40,055 bases of DNA from JBBDYG01 sp040901765 (GCA_040901765.1 JBBDYG010000044.1:1-40055); one strand, 5' to 3'; shown: positions 1 to 7,944, counted from the stretch's first letter. Made by a program: numbers and translations. Notes: generated from the letters alone by a model not told the origin.

Positions 1-52
1 CCGTTTTACCCATCTTGGCCTGCCAAAGTTCGAGTGGAGTTAGTCAACAAGG

Positions 53-200
53 CCATTTGCAATGTCCATTTTGCAATTTGCAATCGTGCGTCTGCTTTGC
101 TGCAACCCCGCTGGGGTCGTGTAGCACGGAGATTCGCGTACCGGTGGTGCGCTTCGCGACCACCGGCTAATCGCTGCTATCCCTCCCGGGATAAAGACGG
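53..200. repeat. Dispersed palindromic repeat, copy 1
   Basis: Non-coding stretch before the first gene. Positions 53-85 hold short repeats of the word TTTGCAAT. Positions 98-195 form a roughly 95-base element of three successive palindromes: ACCCCGCTGGGGT, then CCGGTGGT pairing with ACCACCGG, then TCCCTCCCGGGA. The same element, with the same order of palindromes and the linker CGGCTAAT, recurs at 23506-23602. A 66-codon reading frame crosses it (34-234) but is explained by the repeat and is not called as a gene. Confidence 0.8.
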
Positions 201-251
201 CACTCGTGTTGGCGTCCAAAAGCTAACAGTGTAGGGTGCCACCCGGTCCGT

Positions 252-1595
252 TTATCGCAGCAGGCGATCGCCCACCGGCATGACGCGCCCCGCGGTGACG
301 TGGCGATGATTGAACTCGGCCATGTAGCCGCGCGTGCCGGTCACGCCGATTCGCCGCCCCACGTAGGGCTGCAAGTTCACGTCGGGCGCGGGAGTTACAA
401 ACGTGATGATTTGCCCCGCATCGTTCACCAACGCGAATTTTGGTGCATCGGCCCGCTTCGATGCGACCGGTCGCAACAGCCCCATCGCGTCGAACCGCGA
501 GTCAACCGGCTGGGTCGCCCCGGCATCGCTGACCGATTGTGCAACGGTGTTCGGTACCGCGGTCGCTTGTGGCATCGCACTTACACCTGCGGTTGGCATC
601 CGAGTTGCCAGCAAGCCGTCGACCGGCGACACTAGTTCATGACGCCGTCGAATTGAGGAAAACCGTTCGAGCCGGGCCGCGAATTGCCGCACGCTATCTC
701 GCTCCTGCTCGGTCTTGGCGCTCGACAGCAGCTTGGCCGCGTCTTGTTCCAAGCCGCCCAAGTTCCACAGCGTTGGCGGTTCGGCAACCGTCCGGCCAAG
801 CTCGACTTCCATGACGAACATCTGCTGCGCGAACTCGTCACCGGCCGCTGGGTTTGGTTGAGCGGCTGGTTTGGAGTTTGGCTTAAGCGACTCGGGCGCG
901 ATCGTCTCGACGCTCCCCTCCGCTTGCGTCATCGCGTCCGGTGGCGGCAACGGCCGCGGAGCATCCGCCCCCGCCGCCCCATTGGGATCGGCCTCGCTCG
1001 CCAGCAGCGGAGCGCCATACCGGTCGGTGCCCTGCGCAAGCGCTAACACGTCAGATGCTCTAGGTTCAGTTACTTCCACCGGCGGCGCTTCGTCTGGTGG
1101 CGATGTGGTGACATCCCCGCGGTGAACCCAGCGAAACTCGCCGTGCGGTGGTTCTATTCGCAACCACTTCACGCCATCGCGCATCTGCGCGCCGAGAATC
1201 TGGATCCGTTCACCTTTTTCAAGTCGGACGTGAACCGTGTCTTGCAGATCCGTGATCGAGCTACCCACCCGGGATGCGGCGCCGCTGCGGACCACCTCAC
1301 CGGTGCCATCGCCGTGATCGGCTACGGCGGTTGCCGAGACGAGACTGAAACTTCCGCGCGGCGGGCGGACTGCGTACCAATCCTCGTCTTCAATGCGATA
1401 AACCGTCAATTCCTCGCCGTGCTTCAAATCTTGCGTCGCATAGTACGCCTCACCCGGTCCGCCACGCACGACGATGCCGTGCTCGGCCGCATACACTTGA
1501 AACGGGAGTTGCTGTGCGAGCAGGCTTGGGCATTCGCCCAGCGCGAGAACTACCGCAAGCAGTAGCAAGCCGACGCGAAGCAGACGATGATCCAT
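252..1595 (-). CDS. Secreted SH3-domain protein
   Basis: Exported protein of 447 residues, function unknown. The ATG at 1595 is preferred over one at 1718 because it directly begins a classic signal peptide (MDHRLLRVG, then a Leu/Val-rich core ending near LLAQQ). After it come two consecutive bacterial SH3-like segments: the first starts around VYAAEHGIVVRGGPG, the second around VHVRLEKGERIQI. Such domains often bind cell-wall or peptide ligands. A long low-complexity Pro/Ala middle leads to a conserved-looking C-terminus (FALVNDAGQIITFVTPAPDV) that reads like a small beta-barrel seen in planctomycete SH3 proteins. It is divergent from the kinase gene, with 231 bases between starts, so shared regulation is possible. 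The architecture is visible; the role is not. Confidence 0.8.
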   Translation of the reverse strand: MDHRLLRVGLLLLAVVLALGECPSLLAQQLPFQVYAAEHGIVVRGGPGEAYYATQDLKHGEELTVYRIEDEDWYAVRPPRGSFSLVSATAVADHGDGTGEVVRSGAASRVGSSITDLQDTVHVRLEKGERIQILGAQMRDGVKWLRIEPPHGEFRWVHRGDVTTSPPDEAPPVEVTEPRASDVLALAQGTDRYGAPLLASEADPNGAAGADAPRPLPPPDAMTQAEGSVETIAPESLKPNSKPAAQPNPAAGDEFAQQMFVMEVELGRTVAEPPTLWNLGGLEQDAAKLLSSAKTEQERDSVRQFAARLERFSSIRRRHELVSPVDGLLATRMPTAGVSAMPQATAVPNTVAQSVSDAGATQPVDSRFDAMGLLRPVASKRADAPKFALVNDAGQIITFVTPAPDVNLQPYVGRRIGVTGTRGYMAEFNHRHVTAGRVMPVGDRLLR

Positions 1596-1787
1596 GGCAC
1601 CTCGCCGGAGAGAGTCCGACGCAATTCGTGGAAGAGGGAGAATCGGTTGCGCGCTTGTAGCCAATCCGCAGACGACCCTCAAGGCCAAGCCCCCGCTAGC
1701 AGCGCTTCCGCGCAGCATCGCCTATGTCGATGCTAGCTGCCTAACATGGCTGAAGCTAAAATAAAAACGAGGCTTCTCATCCTCCGC

Positions 1788-1815
1788 AATCCCCAATCCC
1801 AAATCCCCAATCCCA
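1788..1815. repeat. 14-bp tandem repeat upstream of kinase
   Basis: Two perfect tandem copies of AATCCCCAATCCCA (1788-1801 and 1802-1815), itself made of 7-base half units, just before the chosen kinase start at 1827. If translation began at the upstream ATG (1746) this would encode a QSQIPNPK-like run, which argues that it is leader DNA. Confidence 0.75.
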
Positions 1816-1826
1816 AATTCTTCCGC

Positions 1827-3665
1827 ATGTCTCCCACCCGCCTCGGCCCCTACGAAATCGGCGACGCCCTCGGCAAGGGCGGCATGGGGTGCGTCTACAA
1901 AGCGGTGAACATCGAGACCGGCGAGCGGGCGGCGGTAAAAGTGCTGTCACCCCAACTGGCCCTCGCCGACGGCTTCCGTGAGCGATTTGAAGCGGAGATC
2001 GATTCTCTCAAAACCTTGCGGCACGACGGCATCGTGCGACTTTTCGGCTGGGGCGAGCAGGATGGCGTGCTCTTCTATTCAATGGAGTTGGTCGAAGGAA
2101 CCAGCCTTGAAGAAGAACTCAAGGCCGGGAGGCGATTTACCTGGCGCGAAGTCGCTAGCATCGCGATTCAGCTCTGCAAAGCGCTCAAACATGCCCACGA
2201 CCACGGCATCATCCACCGCGACATCAAACCGGCCAACATCTTGCTCGACGAGAACGAGCGGGTGAAGTTGGCCGACTTTGGCATCGCCCGGCTGTTTGGC
2301 AGCACGCAGCTCACCAGTGCCGGCGGCGTGCTGGGCACCGCGGATTACATGTCGCCCGAGCAGGCCGACGGTCGACCCGTGACCGCCCGCTGCGATCAAT
2401 ACAGCCTGGGCGGAGTCATGTATTCGTTACTCGCGGGCCGGCCGCCGTTCCGCGCCCGCAGCCTGCCCGAGATGCTTCAGCTTCAACGGTTCGCGGCGCC
2501 CGATCCCGTGCGGCGTTACGCGCCGCAAACGCCCGAGCAGCTTGAGCAAGCGATCTTGCAATTGCTCTCGAAAGAGCCTGCCGACAGATTCCCGAACACG
2601 ACGGTCGTAGCGCGGCATTTGGAGGCGATGACGATCGCCCTGTCCCGGCCCACCAACGACGATTTCGACATGGCCGAAGAACAGGTCGAACGGCCGCCCG
2701 TGCCAAGTGAACCGGGGCTGTCGATGGCGGTCACGCAGGCCGACCCACAGATTATGACGGAGTCCGGCTCGGTGCCCACTCATCGCGGAACCATGCCACC
2801 GGCCGATGGTACAGACGGATCGGTCTCGTTGCTGCTTGCCAATGATCCACCGGCAATAGCGCGGTCCGGCAAGCGAGTCGAGTCGAAATCGCAGTCCGCC
2901 ACGCGATTCATGACGGTCGAGGAAGAAGCGGCACAGCGCGAGGCAGCTCTCCACGAATCGCCCTGGTCGATGATTCTTCAATGGGGCGGACTGCTGGCTG
3001 GGTTGGTCGCTGTCATCGGTGCGGCATGGTACGCGAGCCGACCGCCATCCGCCGACAAGTTGTACGGCACCATTCAATCGGCCATCGAGCGTAAGGAGCC
3101 GCTTAGCAGCGTGGGTCGCGAAATCGATCAGTTTCTCCTGCGATTCCCGGGCGACGACCGTGTGCCGGACGTCACCGCGATCAAGCGGCAACGCGATCTC
3201 GACCAAACTGCCCGCCGATTGGACCTCGACGGGCGACCGAATGCACCCAACGCACAATCGCTCTTGTCGATCGAGCGAATTTATTTGCAGGCGATGGAGT
3301 TGGCCGTTCTCGACCCCGAGCAAGCTGCCGCCCGGCTCAAGCAATTGATCGCGCTGTTCGGCGCCGATGGCGAAATGACACCTCGAACAGAAACAACCGA
3401 CCTCAAGCAAGCCGAGCGAATCGCCAATTGTCTCGCGCTCGCCCGATGGCAACTTGCCGAGCTGGAGCAGCAGACCAATCAGATTGCTGCCAGCGATCTC
3501 GATGACCTCCGCGCCCGCCTCGCCGCCGCAAAAGCCATGGCCAAGGAGCAACCGCAACGGGCGCAAGAAATCTGCACCGCAATCGTCGAACTATACGGCC
3601 GCCATTCCTGGTCCGCTCCCGTCGTCAATGAAGCACAATCACTGCTTGAAGAACTTAAAAAGTAG
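1827..3665 (+). CDS. Membrane Ser/Thr protein kinase (Hanks type)
   Basis: Transmembrane eukaryotic-type protein kinase, 612 residues from the ATG at 1827. An ATG at 1746 would add 27 unlikely residues encoded partly by a tandem repeat. Visible motifs: glycine loop GKGGMGCVY (16-24), catalytic Lys38 in AAVKVL, HRDIKPANIL with Asp132, DFG at 150-152, and GTADYMSPEQ for the activation and APE region. All catalytic residues are present, so it should be active. A Pro/Ser-rich juxtamembrane stretch leads to one membrane segment near residues 381-403 (MILQWGGLLAGLVAVIGAAW), then about 210 residues outside the membrane, helical in appearance and without a recognised sensor domain. It would phosphorylate Ser/Thr on cytoplasmic targets in response to an outside signal; the target is unknown. 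Confidence 0.93.
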   Translation: MSPTRLGPYEIGDALGKGGMGCVYKAVNIETGERAAVKVLSPQLALADGFRERFEAEIDSLKTLRHDGIVRLFGWGEQDGVLFYSMELVEGTSLEEELKAGRRFTWREVASIAIQLCKALKHAHDHGIIHRDIKPANILLDENERVKLADFGIARLFGSTQLTSAGGVLGTADYMSPEQADGRPVTARCDQYSLGGVMYSLLAGRPPFRARSLPEMLQLQRFAAPDPVRRYAPQTPEQLEQAILQLLSKEPADRFPNTTVVARHLEAMTIALSRPTNDDFDMAEEQVERPPVPSEPGLSMAVTQADPQIMTESGSVPTHRGTMPPADGTDGSVSLLLANDPPAIARSGKRVESKSQSATRFMTVEEEAAQREAALHESPWSMILQWGGLLAGLVAVIGAAWYASRPPSADKLYGTIQSAIERKEPLSSVGREIDQFLLRFPGDDRVPDVTAIKRQRDLDQTARRLDLDGRPNAPNAQSLLSIERIYLQAMELAVLDPEQAAARLKQLIALFGADGEMTPRTETTDLKQAERIANCLALARWQLAELEQQTNQIAASDLDDLRARLAAAKAMAKEQPQRAQEICTAIVELYGRHSWSAPVVNEAQSLLEELKK

Positions 3666-3702
3666 CCGCGGATGAAACACGGATTGATCACGGAAGAAAG
3701 AG

Positions 3703-3815
3703 AACCGCTAATGGACGCTAATTGACGCTAATAATGCATTGTACTGTTCATTTACGACCGATCAGCGATGATCTAATTCGCATTCATTAGCGTCAATTAG
3801 CGTCCATTAGCGGTT
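3703..3815. repeat. 30-bp perfect inverted repeat with 10-bp internal period
   Basis: Left arm 3703-3732 and right arm 3786-3815 are perfect reverse complements over 30 bases, with a 53-base spacer. Each arm is three decamers in tandem (GCTAATGGAC, GCTAATTGAC, GCTAATAATG on the left). It lies in the gap between the kinase stop and hemL. It could act as a transcript-end hairpin or be a dispersed palindromic element; there is no T-tract after it, so a simple intrinsic terminator is unlikely. Confidence 0.9.
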
Positions 3816-3881
3816 AGTGTTCTCTTCATTTGTGCGTACCCGTGGCTGCTAGCGCGGTTACGTTCTCTCAAAGGATTAGTC

Positions 3882-5159
3882 ATGCAATTGGATCGCAGTC
3901 ACGCCGCGTTTGCCCGTGCTTGCCAGCTAATGCCGGGCGGGGTGAATAGCCCGGCGCGGGCGTTTGGCGCCGTCGGCGGCGAGCCGGTGTTCATGGCGCG
4001 CGCCCAAGGCGCGTATCTTTACGACATCGATGGCAACCGCTACATCGATTACATCGGCTCGTGGGGGCCGATGATCCTCGGTCACGCCTATCCGCCGGTC
4101 GTCGAAGCGCTTCGCGCCGCGGCCACTCGCGGCACAAGTTACGGTGCGCCAACCGAGGCCGAAAGCGAACTGGCCGAGCTGATCGTCGAAATGGTCCCCA
4201 GCGTCGAGAAAGTGCGGCTCGTAAACTCGGGCACCGAAGCCACGATGAGCGCGATTCGCCTGGCGCGGGGCTTCACCGGACGCGACCGCATCGTCAAGTT
4301 TGCGGGCAATTACCACGGCCACGTCGATAGCCTGCTAGTGGCTGCCGGCAGCTCCGCGGCGACGCTCGCCGTGCCCAATTCACCGGGCGTCACCGCCGGC
4401 ACAACCCGCGACACGATCGTGCTCGATTACAACGACGCAGCGGGAGTCGAGCGTGCGTTCGAGGAGCACGGGTCAACGATCGCCGGTGTGATTTTCGAGC
4501 CGGTCTGCGGCAACATGGGTGTCGTGGTGCCGACCGAAGAGTTCCTCGCCGCCCTGCGAAAGCTCACTCGTGAACACGGAACGCTGCTGATTGCCGACGA
4601 AGTCATGACCGGCTTTCGACTTGCCCCCGGCGGAGCGCAGCAGCGGCTTGGCGTCGAGCCAGACCTCACGACGCTGGGAAAAATCGTCGGCGGCGGATTG
4701 CCGGTCGGCGCCTATGGTGGCCGGGCCGACGTGATGAGCCACATCCTGCCCGAAGGCCCGGTGTTCCAAGCCGGCACGCTGAGCGGCAACCCCCTGGCCA
4801 CCGCCGCCGGCATCGCCACCCTCCGCGCCTTGCGCGACGACCCGCCCTACGAACGTCTGGAAACACTCAGCGCGAAACTCGAAGCGGGCCTCCGCGCCGC
4901 CGCCGAATCGGCCGGCGTGCCCTGCACCATCGCCCGCGTCGGCAGCATGATGACGCTGTTCTTCTCACCCGAACCGGTCACCGACTGGCCCACTGCGAGC
5001 CACTGCGACACGAAGCGTTTCGCCAAATACTTCTGGGGCCTGCTGAAGCGCGGCGTCTACATGCCGTGCAGCCAATACGAGGCGCTATTCGTTTCCGCGG
5101 CGCATACGGAGGCGGATGTGGAGGAGACGATTGGCGCTGCGCGTGCGTCGCTCGCATGA
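3882..5159 (+). CDS. hemL: Glutamate-1-semialdehyde 2,1-aminomutase
   Basis: PLP enzyme converting glutamate-1-semialdehyde to 5-aminolevulinate, the C5-route entry to haem and other tetrapyrroles; cytoplasmic. 425 residues, the usual length for HemL. Family signatures: PGGVNSPARAF near the N-terminus, NSGTEATMSAIRLARG for cofactor phosphate binding, NYHGHVDSLL, the aspartate in LLIADEVMTGFR, and the Schiff-base lysine Lys267 in TTLGKIVGGGLP. The start is supported by AAAGGA about nine bases upstream of the ATG. It stands alone; no other haem gene is in the window. Confidence 0.97.
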   Translation: MQLDRSHAAFARACQLMPGGVNSPARAFGAVGGEPVFMARAQGAYLYDIDGNRYIDYIGSWGPMILGHAYPPVVEALRAAATRGTSYGAPTEAESELAELIVEMVPSVEKVRLVNSGTEATMSAIRLARGFTGRDRIVKFAGNYHGHVDSLLVAAGSSAATLAVPNSPGVTAGTTRDTIVLDYNDAAGVERAFEEHGSTIAGVIFEPVCGNMGVVVPTEEFLAALRKLTREHGTLLIADEVMTGFRLAPGGAQQRLGVEPDLTTLGKIVGGGLPVGAYGGRADVMSHILPEGPVFQAGTLSGNPLATAAGIATLRALRDDPPYERLETLSAKLEAGLRAAAESAGVPCTIARVGSMMTLFFSPEPVTDWPTASHCDTKRFAKYFWGLLKRGVYMPCSQYEALFVSAAHTEADVEETIGAARASLA

Positions 5160-5299
5160 CTCGCTGTAAATGAATGCATGTATAGTACATTATCCGCCTT
5201 GCCTGGATGCTGGTCGCGACTCGGCGTCGTGTAGCTATCGCGGAAGAGAGGCGAGCCAGCACAGACCCCATTGGCCTGCAGACTTCTTTTCGGGGCTTA

Positions 5300-5328
5300 T
5301 TGACAGCCGTCGGGGAGGCTGGTACACT
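5300..5328 (+). promoter_or_regulatory. Near-consensus sigma-70 promoter
   Basis: TTGACA at 5300-5305, an exact 17-base spacer, then TACACT at 5323-5328. This is the housekeeping sigma-factor pattern with a perfect -35 box and a 4/6 match at -10. Transcription would begin near 5335. No good coding frame follows within 400 bases; an intrinsic terminator follows at 5566. Confidence 0.6.
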
Positions 5329-5334
5329 GCCCTC

Positions 5335-5588
5335 GGGTCACAACGACGGCCGACTGCTACGCTGAGGGAGGAGCGTCTTCCAGAACTGGTAAAAACAATG
5401 GCCAAGCAATTTTCGGAATACAATTCAACTATCTGGAATTAAACTGGGAGAATATTGGAGAGAATAAACGCGGAAAATAATGCGCGTTAATGGAATGAAA
5501 TAACTTCGCTTCAGATTAGTTGCGAAACAAAATAGTCGCCGATCGACATTAAATCTTTCTGAATTAGCCGCTCATTTGAGCGGCTTTT
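5335..5588 (+). ncRNA. Candidate small RNA between promoter and terminator
   Basis: About 250 bases bounded by the promoter at 5300-5328 and the intrinsic terminator at 5566-5588. The only short frame inside is a 14-codon peptide (ATG at 5399) without a well-placed ribosome site. It does not show the signature sequences of tmRNA, RNase P RNA or SRP RNA that I know. A short CCCTC/GAGGG pairing is possible at the 5' end. Alternatively this is a regulated leader for the genes at 5740-6329, in which case the terminators at 5566 and 5644 would act as attenuators. It rests on boundary signals only. Confidence 0.4.
5566..5588 (+). terminator. Intrinsic terminator T1
   Basis: Stem AGCCGCTCA / TGAGCGGCT (5566-5574 with 5577-5585) followed by TTTT. 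A textbook hairpin plus T-run. Confidence 0.8.
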
Positions 5589-5643
5589 GTCGTTTCTGCC
5601 TCGAAAAAAGCCAATTGGCGTTCATCGAATAGCCGTTTTGCAA

Positions 5644-5680
5644 GGGCTGCTTTCTATAGAAAGGCAGCCCTATTTGCTTT
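5644..5680 (+). terminator. Intrinsic terminator T2
   Basis: Stem GGGCTGC / GCAGCCC (5644-5650 with 5664-5670), extended by TTTC/GAAA with one bulged G, followed by TATTTGCTTTT. It lies 70 bases after T1 and 60 bases before the next gene. Confidence 0.65.
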
Positions 5681-5739
5681 TAGGCGTCAAATTGTGGATC
5701 AGGTTTTCTTACTCTCTCGTTAAACCAAAGGAGGTCGCG

Positions 5740-5976
5740 ATGTTCATTTTCGAAGAAGTTTTGATTGTCGATGAGTGCCAAGGGCAAGTGCTTCATCTCG
5801 GCAAGTCACGAGGCTTTTTAACCACGCTAAACAGAGGCGATAAGTTTCTCGCAACGAACGTTCATGATGAAGGCGACTCGACGCTTTTTCAAGACGCAGA
5901 GACCGGGATGCTGTATTCGTGCCCGAAGGATTGCAATTTGGTAATGTCGAGAAGATTTGGTTCGGATCAATCGTGA
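5740..5976 (+). CDS. Small unrecognised protein (78 aa)
   Basis: I do not recognise this protein. The ATG at 5740 is chosen because AAAGGAGGT sits just upstream (5728-5736), the best Shine-Dalgarno in the window; a longer frame from 5587 would run through terminator T2. The 78 residues begin MFIFEEVLIVDE and contain GKSRGFLTTLNRGDKFLAT and a late CPKDC pair; no signal peptide or membrane segment. Base composition is clearly more AT-rich than the flanking genes. It is followed after 44 bases by another small gene on the same strand, the two being framed by terminators T2 and T3, which suggests a short transcription unit, possibly acquired. Confidence 0.65.
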   Translation: MFIFEEVLIVDECQGQVLHLGKSRGFLTTLNRGDKFLATNVHDEGDSTLFQDAETGMLYSCPKDCNLVMSRRFGSDQS

Positions 5977-6020
5977 GCGTGACTTGATTGTAACTTCACT
6001 CAAACGAACGGGTAATTCAA

Positions 6021-6329
6021 ATGAAGGACAAGGACTATCGCTGGCTGTTGAGTAAGCAAAAGAATTTCACAGGAATGAGCAGACGTGATTGCCATCGCGC
6101 GTTGATGCTCCTGGATGGCGCTTGGCAATACATTCACGGAACTGGACATAGCCGATATCTACATCCTCTTTTTGCACGGCCAATAACAGTTGGAAGAGGC
6201 AAGGACGGAACTAGAAAGCTAACCTGCGAGATCGGAAAGCTGTTTGCGTTGCTTGACGCCGCTTCAGATCGAGCGGATCAGCATAGAACGCGCGATCGCC
6301 GCTGGACTATACGCTGCAAACGCAATTAA
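6021..6329 (+). CDS. Small unrecognised protein, apparent +1 frameshift near its end
   Basis: I do not recognise this protein. As read it has 102 residues (MKDKDYRWLLSKQKNF at the start, SRRDCHRALMLLDGAWQYI in the middle). After GKLFALLDA, at about 6261, the frame turns into an Arg/Asp-rich tail ending at 6329. In the +1 frame from 6262 there is an open, more protein-like continuation (LQIERISIERAIAAGLYAA and onward, 32 residues) that stops at 6358-6360, directly against terminator T3. That suggests a one-base indel, programmed shift or sequence error. The native product would then be about 112 residues. Ribosome site is weak. It forms a pair with the gene at 5740. Confidence 0.55.
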   Translation: MKDKDYRWLLSKQKNFTGMSRRDCHRALMLLDGAWQYIHGTGHSRYLHPLFARPITVGRGKDGTRKLTCEIGKLFALLDAASDRADQHRTRDRRWTIRCKRN

Positions 6330-6360
6330 AGACATCAGCAATGTTGAAATTTGTTTGTGA

Positions 6361-6385
6361 AAGCCGCCCAAATTGGGCGGCTTTT
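6361..6385 (+). terminator. Intrinsic terminator T3
   Basis: Perfect 10-base stem AAGCCGCCCA / TGGGCGGCTT (6361-6370 with 6374-6383), 3-base loop, and a TTTT run overlapping the stem's 3' end. It ends the small-gene pair at 5740-6360. Confidence 0.85.
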
Positions 6386-6417
6386 CGCATTAACACTTTG
6401 AAAGTGTCCGATTAGTC

Positions 6418-6445
6418 GCCGTCTCGATAGCGAGACGGCCTTTTA
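6418..6445 (+). terminator. Intrinsic terminator T4
   Basis: Stem CCGTCTCG / CGAGACGG (6419-6426 with 6431-6438), loop ATAG, then CCTTTTATTT. It is in tandem with T3, 35 bases downstream; the intervening ACACTT/AAGTGT is a further weak hairpin. Confidence 0.8.
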
Positions 6446-6487
6446 TTTAACCGTTCAGATGATCTCGCAAAAACGGAGAAATAGATT

Positions 6488-6769
6488 ATGTGCGATTGGC
6501 GATTTATAATATCTATACATGTGTTCATTAAATTCAGCGGCTCTTCCCACGAGCAACGGTGGAAGTTTTATTCTGCCGAACTATTGGAGGGCGTGCGGGA
6601 CTTTCGTTTGGATGAGGGTTGGGCAATCGGCCGACTATATCGATGGAATGCAGTAATTCGAGTGCCGTCCAAGACTATCAGTGTGAATTGGCACTATTCA
6701 ATTTGCATGGGATCTCTTGATCGCGTAACAGGATACCCAGGATGGGAATTCAAAAGGCACTATATCTGA
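6488..6769 (+). CDS. Small unrecognised protein (93 aa)
   Basis: I do not recognise this protein. The ATG at 6488 has GGAGA about nine bases upstream. The 93 residues are aromatic-rich (MCDWRFIISIHVFIKF at the start; LDEGWAIGRLYRWNAVIRV; ending WEFKRHYI), soluble in appearance, with beta-strand-like alternation. It follows terminator T4 and has the same AT-rich composition as the two upstream small genes, so it belongs to the same patch. No promoter is obvious between T4 and the start. Confidence 0.5.
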   Translation: MCDWRFIISIHVFIKFSGSSHEQRWKFYSAELLEGVRDFRLDEGWAIGRLYRWNAVIRVPSKTISVNWHYSICMGSLDRVTGYPGWEFKRHYI

Positions 6770-6785
6770 TCGTGAATCAGCATCA

Positions 6786-7055
6786 ATGTTGGCCGATACT
6801 ACGTACGATCAGTCAGTTGTGGAACAAAAACAGGGCCGGCCTCCACTCATATCTGTCGAACTTGAGATTCTCGTCGAATACCCAACCAGCAAACTCCGTT
6901 GTCGAATTGCCTGGGAAGCCGCGCGGCGGATCACGTCGGCGGAATTGCGACAGGCAAGAGTTTTCGCTCCGACAACAACGTCGGTTGGTAGCACCGATGA
7001 GAATGAACGTACTCGCAAGAAACTGCGGCGCTGCCAATACATCCCCGCCGGCAAA
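6786..7055 (+). pseudogene. Possible 3'-truncated gene running into antisense of the EpsI-like gene
   Basis: From an ATG at 6786 an open frame reads about 90 residues that look protein-like (LISVELEILVEYPTSKLRC; WEAARRITSAELRQARVFAP). It stays open to 7769 only because it continues antisense to the EpsI-like gene. If it was a real gene its own 3' end has been lost where the exosortase locus begins. No strong ribosome site and no family match. Low confidence; it may simply be chance coding potential in a 286-base gap. Confidence 0.25.
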
Positions 7056-7778
7056 TTAACCGGCGGCGGCCGCCGGGCTGGCTGTGGCCGGGGCGGCGAC
7101 GGGGGCGTCCGCGGTTACTGGCGGGGTGCCTTGCTCGAGAATCTTGTTTGCCACCGGCAAGAATTCCTCGGCGAATCGCACGCAAACGCTTTCCTCGGGC
7201 TTTTCATTCTCCTTCACACCGGAAGTGAAGTACAGCTTGTAGAGCGCTCGCATGTTGCCGAAGTGGCCGCGTGCATTCTCGGGCGCGATCCACTCCACCG
7301 GCTGACCCGGTTCGGTGACCGGCGTGCTCCAGGTCCAAAAGACACGCTCGGCATAGGGGCCTTTATTGAACGTGCTGGTGAAGAAATTGGCTGGCTCTTG
7401 TCCTTTCACTTGAATCTCATAGTTGTCCTGCGGCGACTGCTGCGTAAAGCCTTGGGCCTTGTAGCAGATGTTGGGCGTGTGCCGCCAAATATTGAACGAA
7501 TGGCCGACAATGAACCAAACGTCCACGGTCTCCTTCGTGCGCGAATTCTTGTAAGTCCGCGAAACGTATCCCTTTGCACCGGCCGTATCGAGAATGAAAT
7601 CTGGGACCTCCTTGTCCTCACCGACCCAATCGGCGCCGATCTGCTTGGGAACCATTTCCAGCAGCTCTGCGCAGGCCTCGGCCTCGACGTTGTCGCGCCA
7701 GCGGTCGGTGACCACGCCTTGATACGCAGTGAAACCAACGAGTGCCACAACGGCCAAGATGTACGGTAAGTAGCGCAT
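7056..7778 (-). CDS. Exosortase-associated EpsI-like protein (DUF3485 type)
   Basis: Partner protein of exosortase systems; in other bacteria EpsI is fused to or encoded beside exosortase and needed for exopolysaccharide and PEP-CTERM processing, though its chemistry is unsettled. 240 residues: an N-terminal membrane anchor (YLPYILAVVALVGFTAYQGV), then a periplasmic domain with the family signature around VDVWFIVGHSFNIWRHTPNICY, i.e. the conserved His-x-Pro-x-x-Cys-Tyr (HTPNICY), and a TWST strand later. It ends in an Ala/Pro-rich tail. It is the last gene of a leftward set (export lipoprotein at 10068, proline-rich protein at 8906, then this), while the exosortase itself runs the other way from 10948. 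No clear Shine-Dalgarno precedes the ATG. Confidence 0.8.
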   Translation of the reverse strand: MRYLPYILAVVALVGFTAYQGVVTDRWRDNVEAEACAELLEMVPKQIGADWVGEDKEVPDFILDTAGAKGYVSRTYKNSRTKETVDVWFIVGHSFNIWRHTPNICYKAQGFTQQSPQDNYEIQVKGQEPANFFTSTFNKGPYAERVFWTWSTPVTEPGQPVEWIAPENARGHFGNMRALYKLYFTSGVKENEKPEESVCVRFAEEFLPVANKILEQGTPPVTADAPVAAPATASPAAAAG

Positions 7779-7944
7779 ACGGTTATCGAAGGGCTAAGGG
7801 CGGAGCGGGGGCGGCGCGCAGAAATTCGGCCGCAGGCATAGTTTCACGGTAGGCGTGCACGCCCAAAGTGTCAAGCAACTGCCGATGCGCAGGCGATAAG
7901 ACGCCGCCAAATCGCCATAACCCTCAACACCCCAACGGTGGAGC

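Noticed and set aside
34..234. 66-codon frame at the left edge
   Set aside because: It is produced by the dispersed palindromic repeat; a similar peptide is encoded by the copy at 23.5 kb.
2427..3566. Long antisense frame opposite the kinase gene
   Set aside because: High-GC shadow of the kinase reading frame, which has complete catalytic motifs.
5335..5588. tmRNA, RNase P RNA or SRP RNA identity for the candidate RNA
   Set aside because: None of the signature sequences (Ala-rich tag ending, conserved RNase P core, SRP tetraloop helix) is present.
7056..7769. Continuation of the + frame from 6786 across the EpsI-like gene
   Set aside because: The opposite strand encodes a recognisable family protein; the + frame has no motif here.
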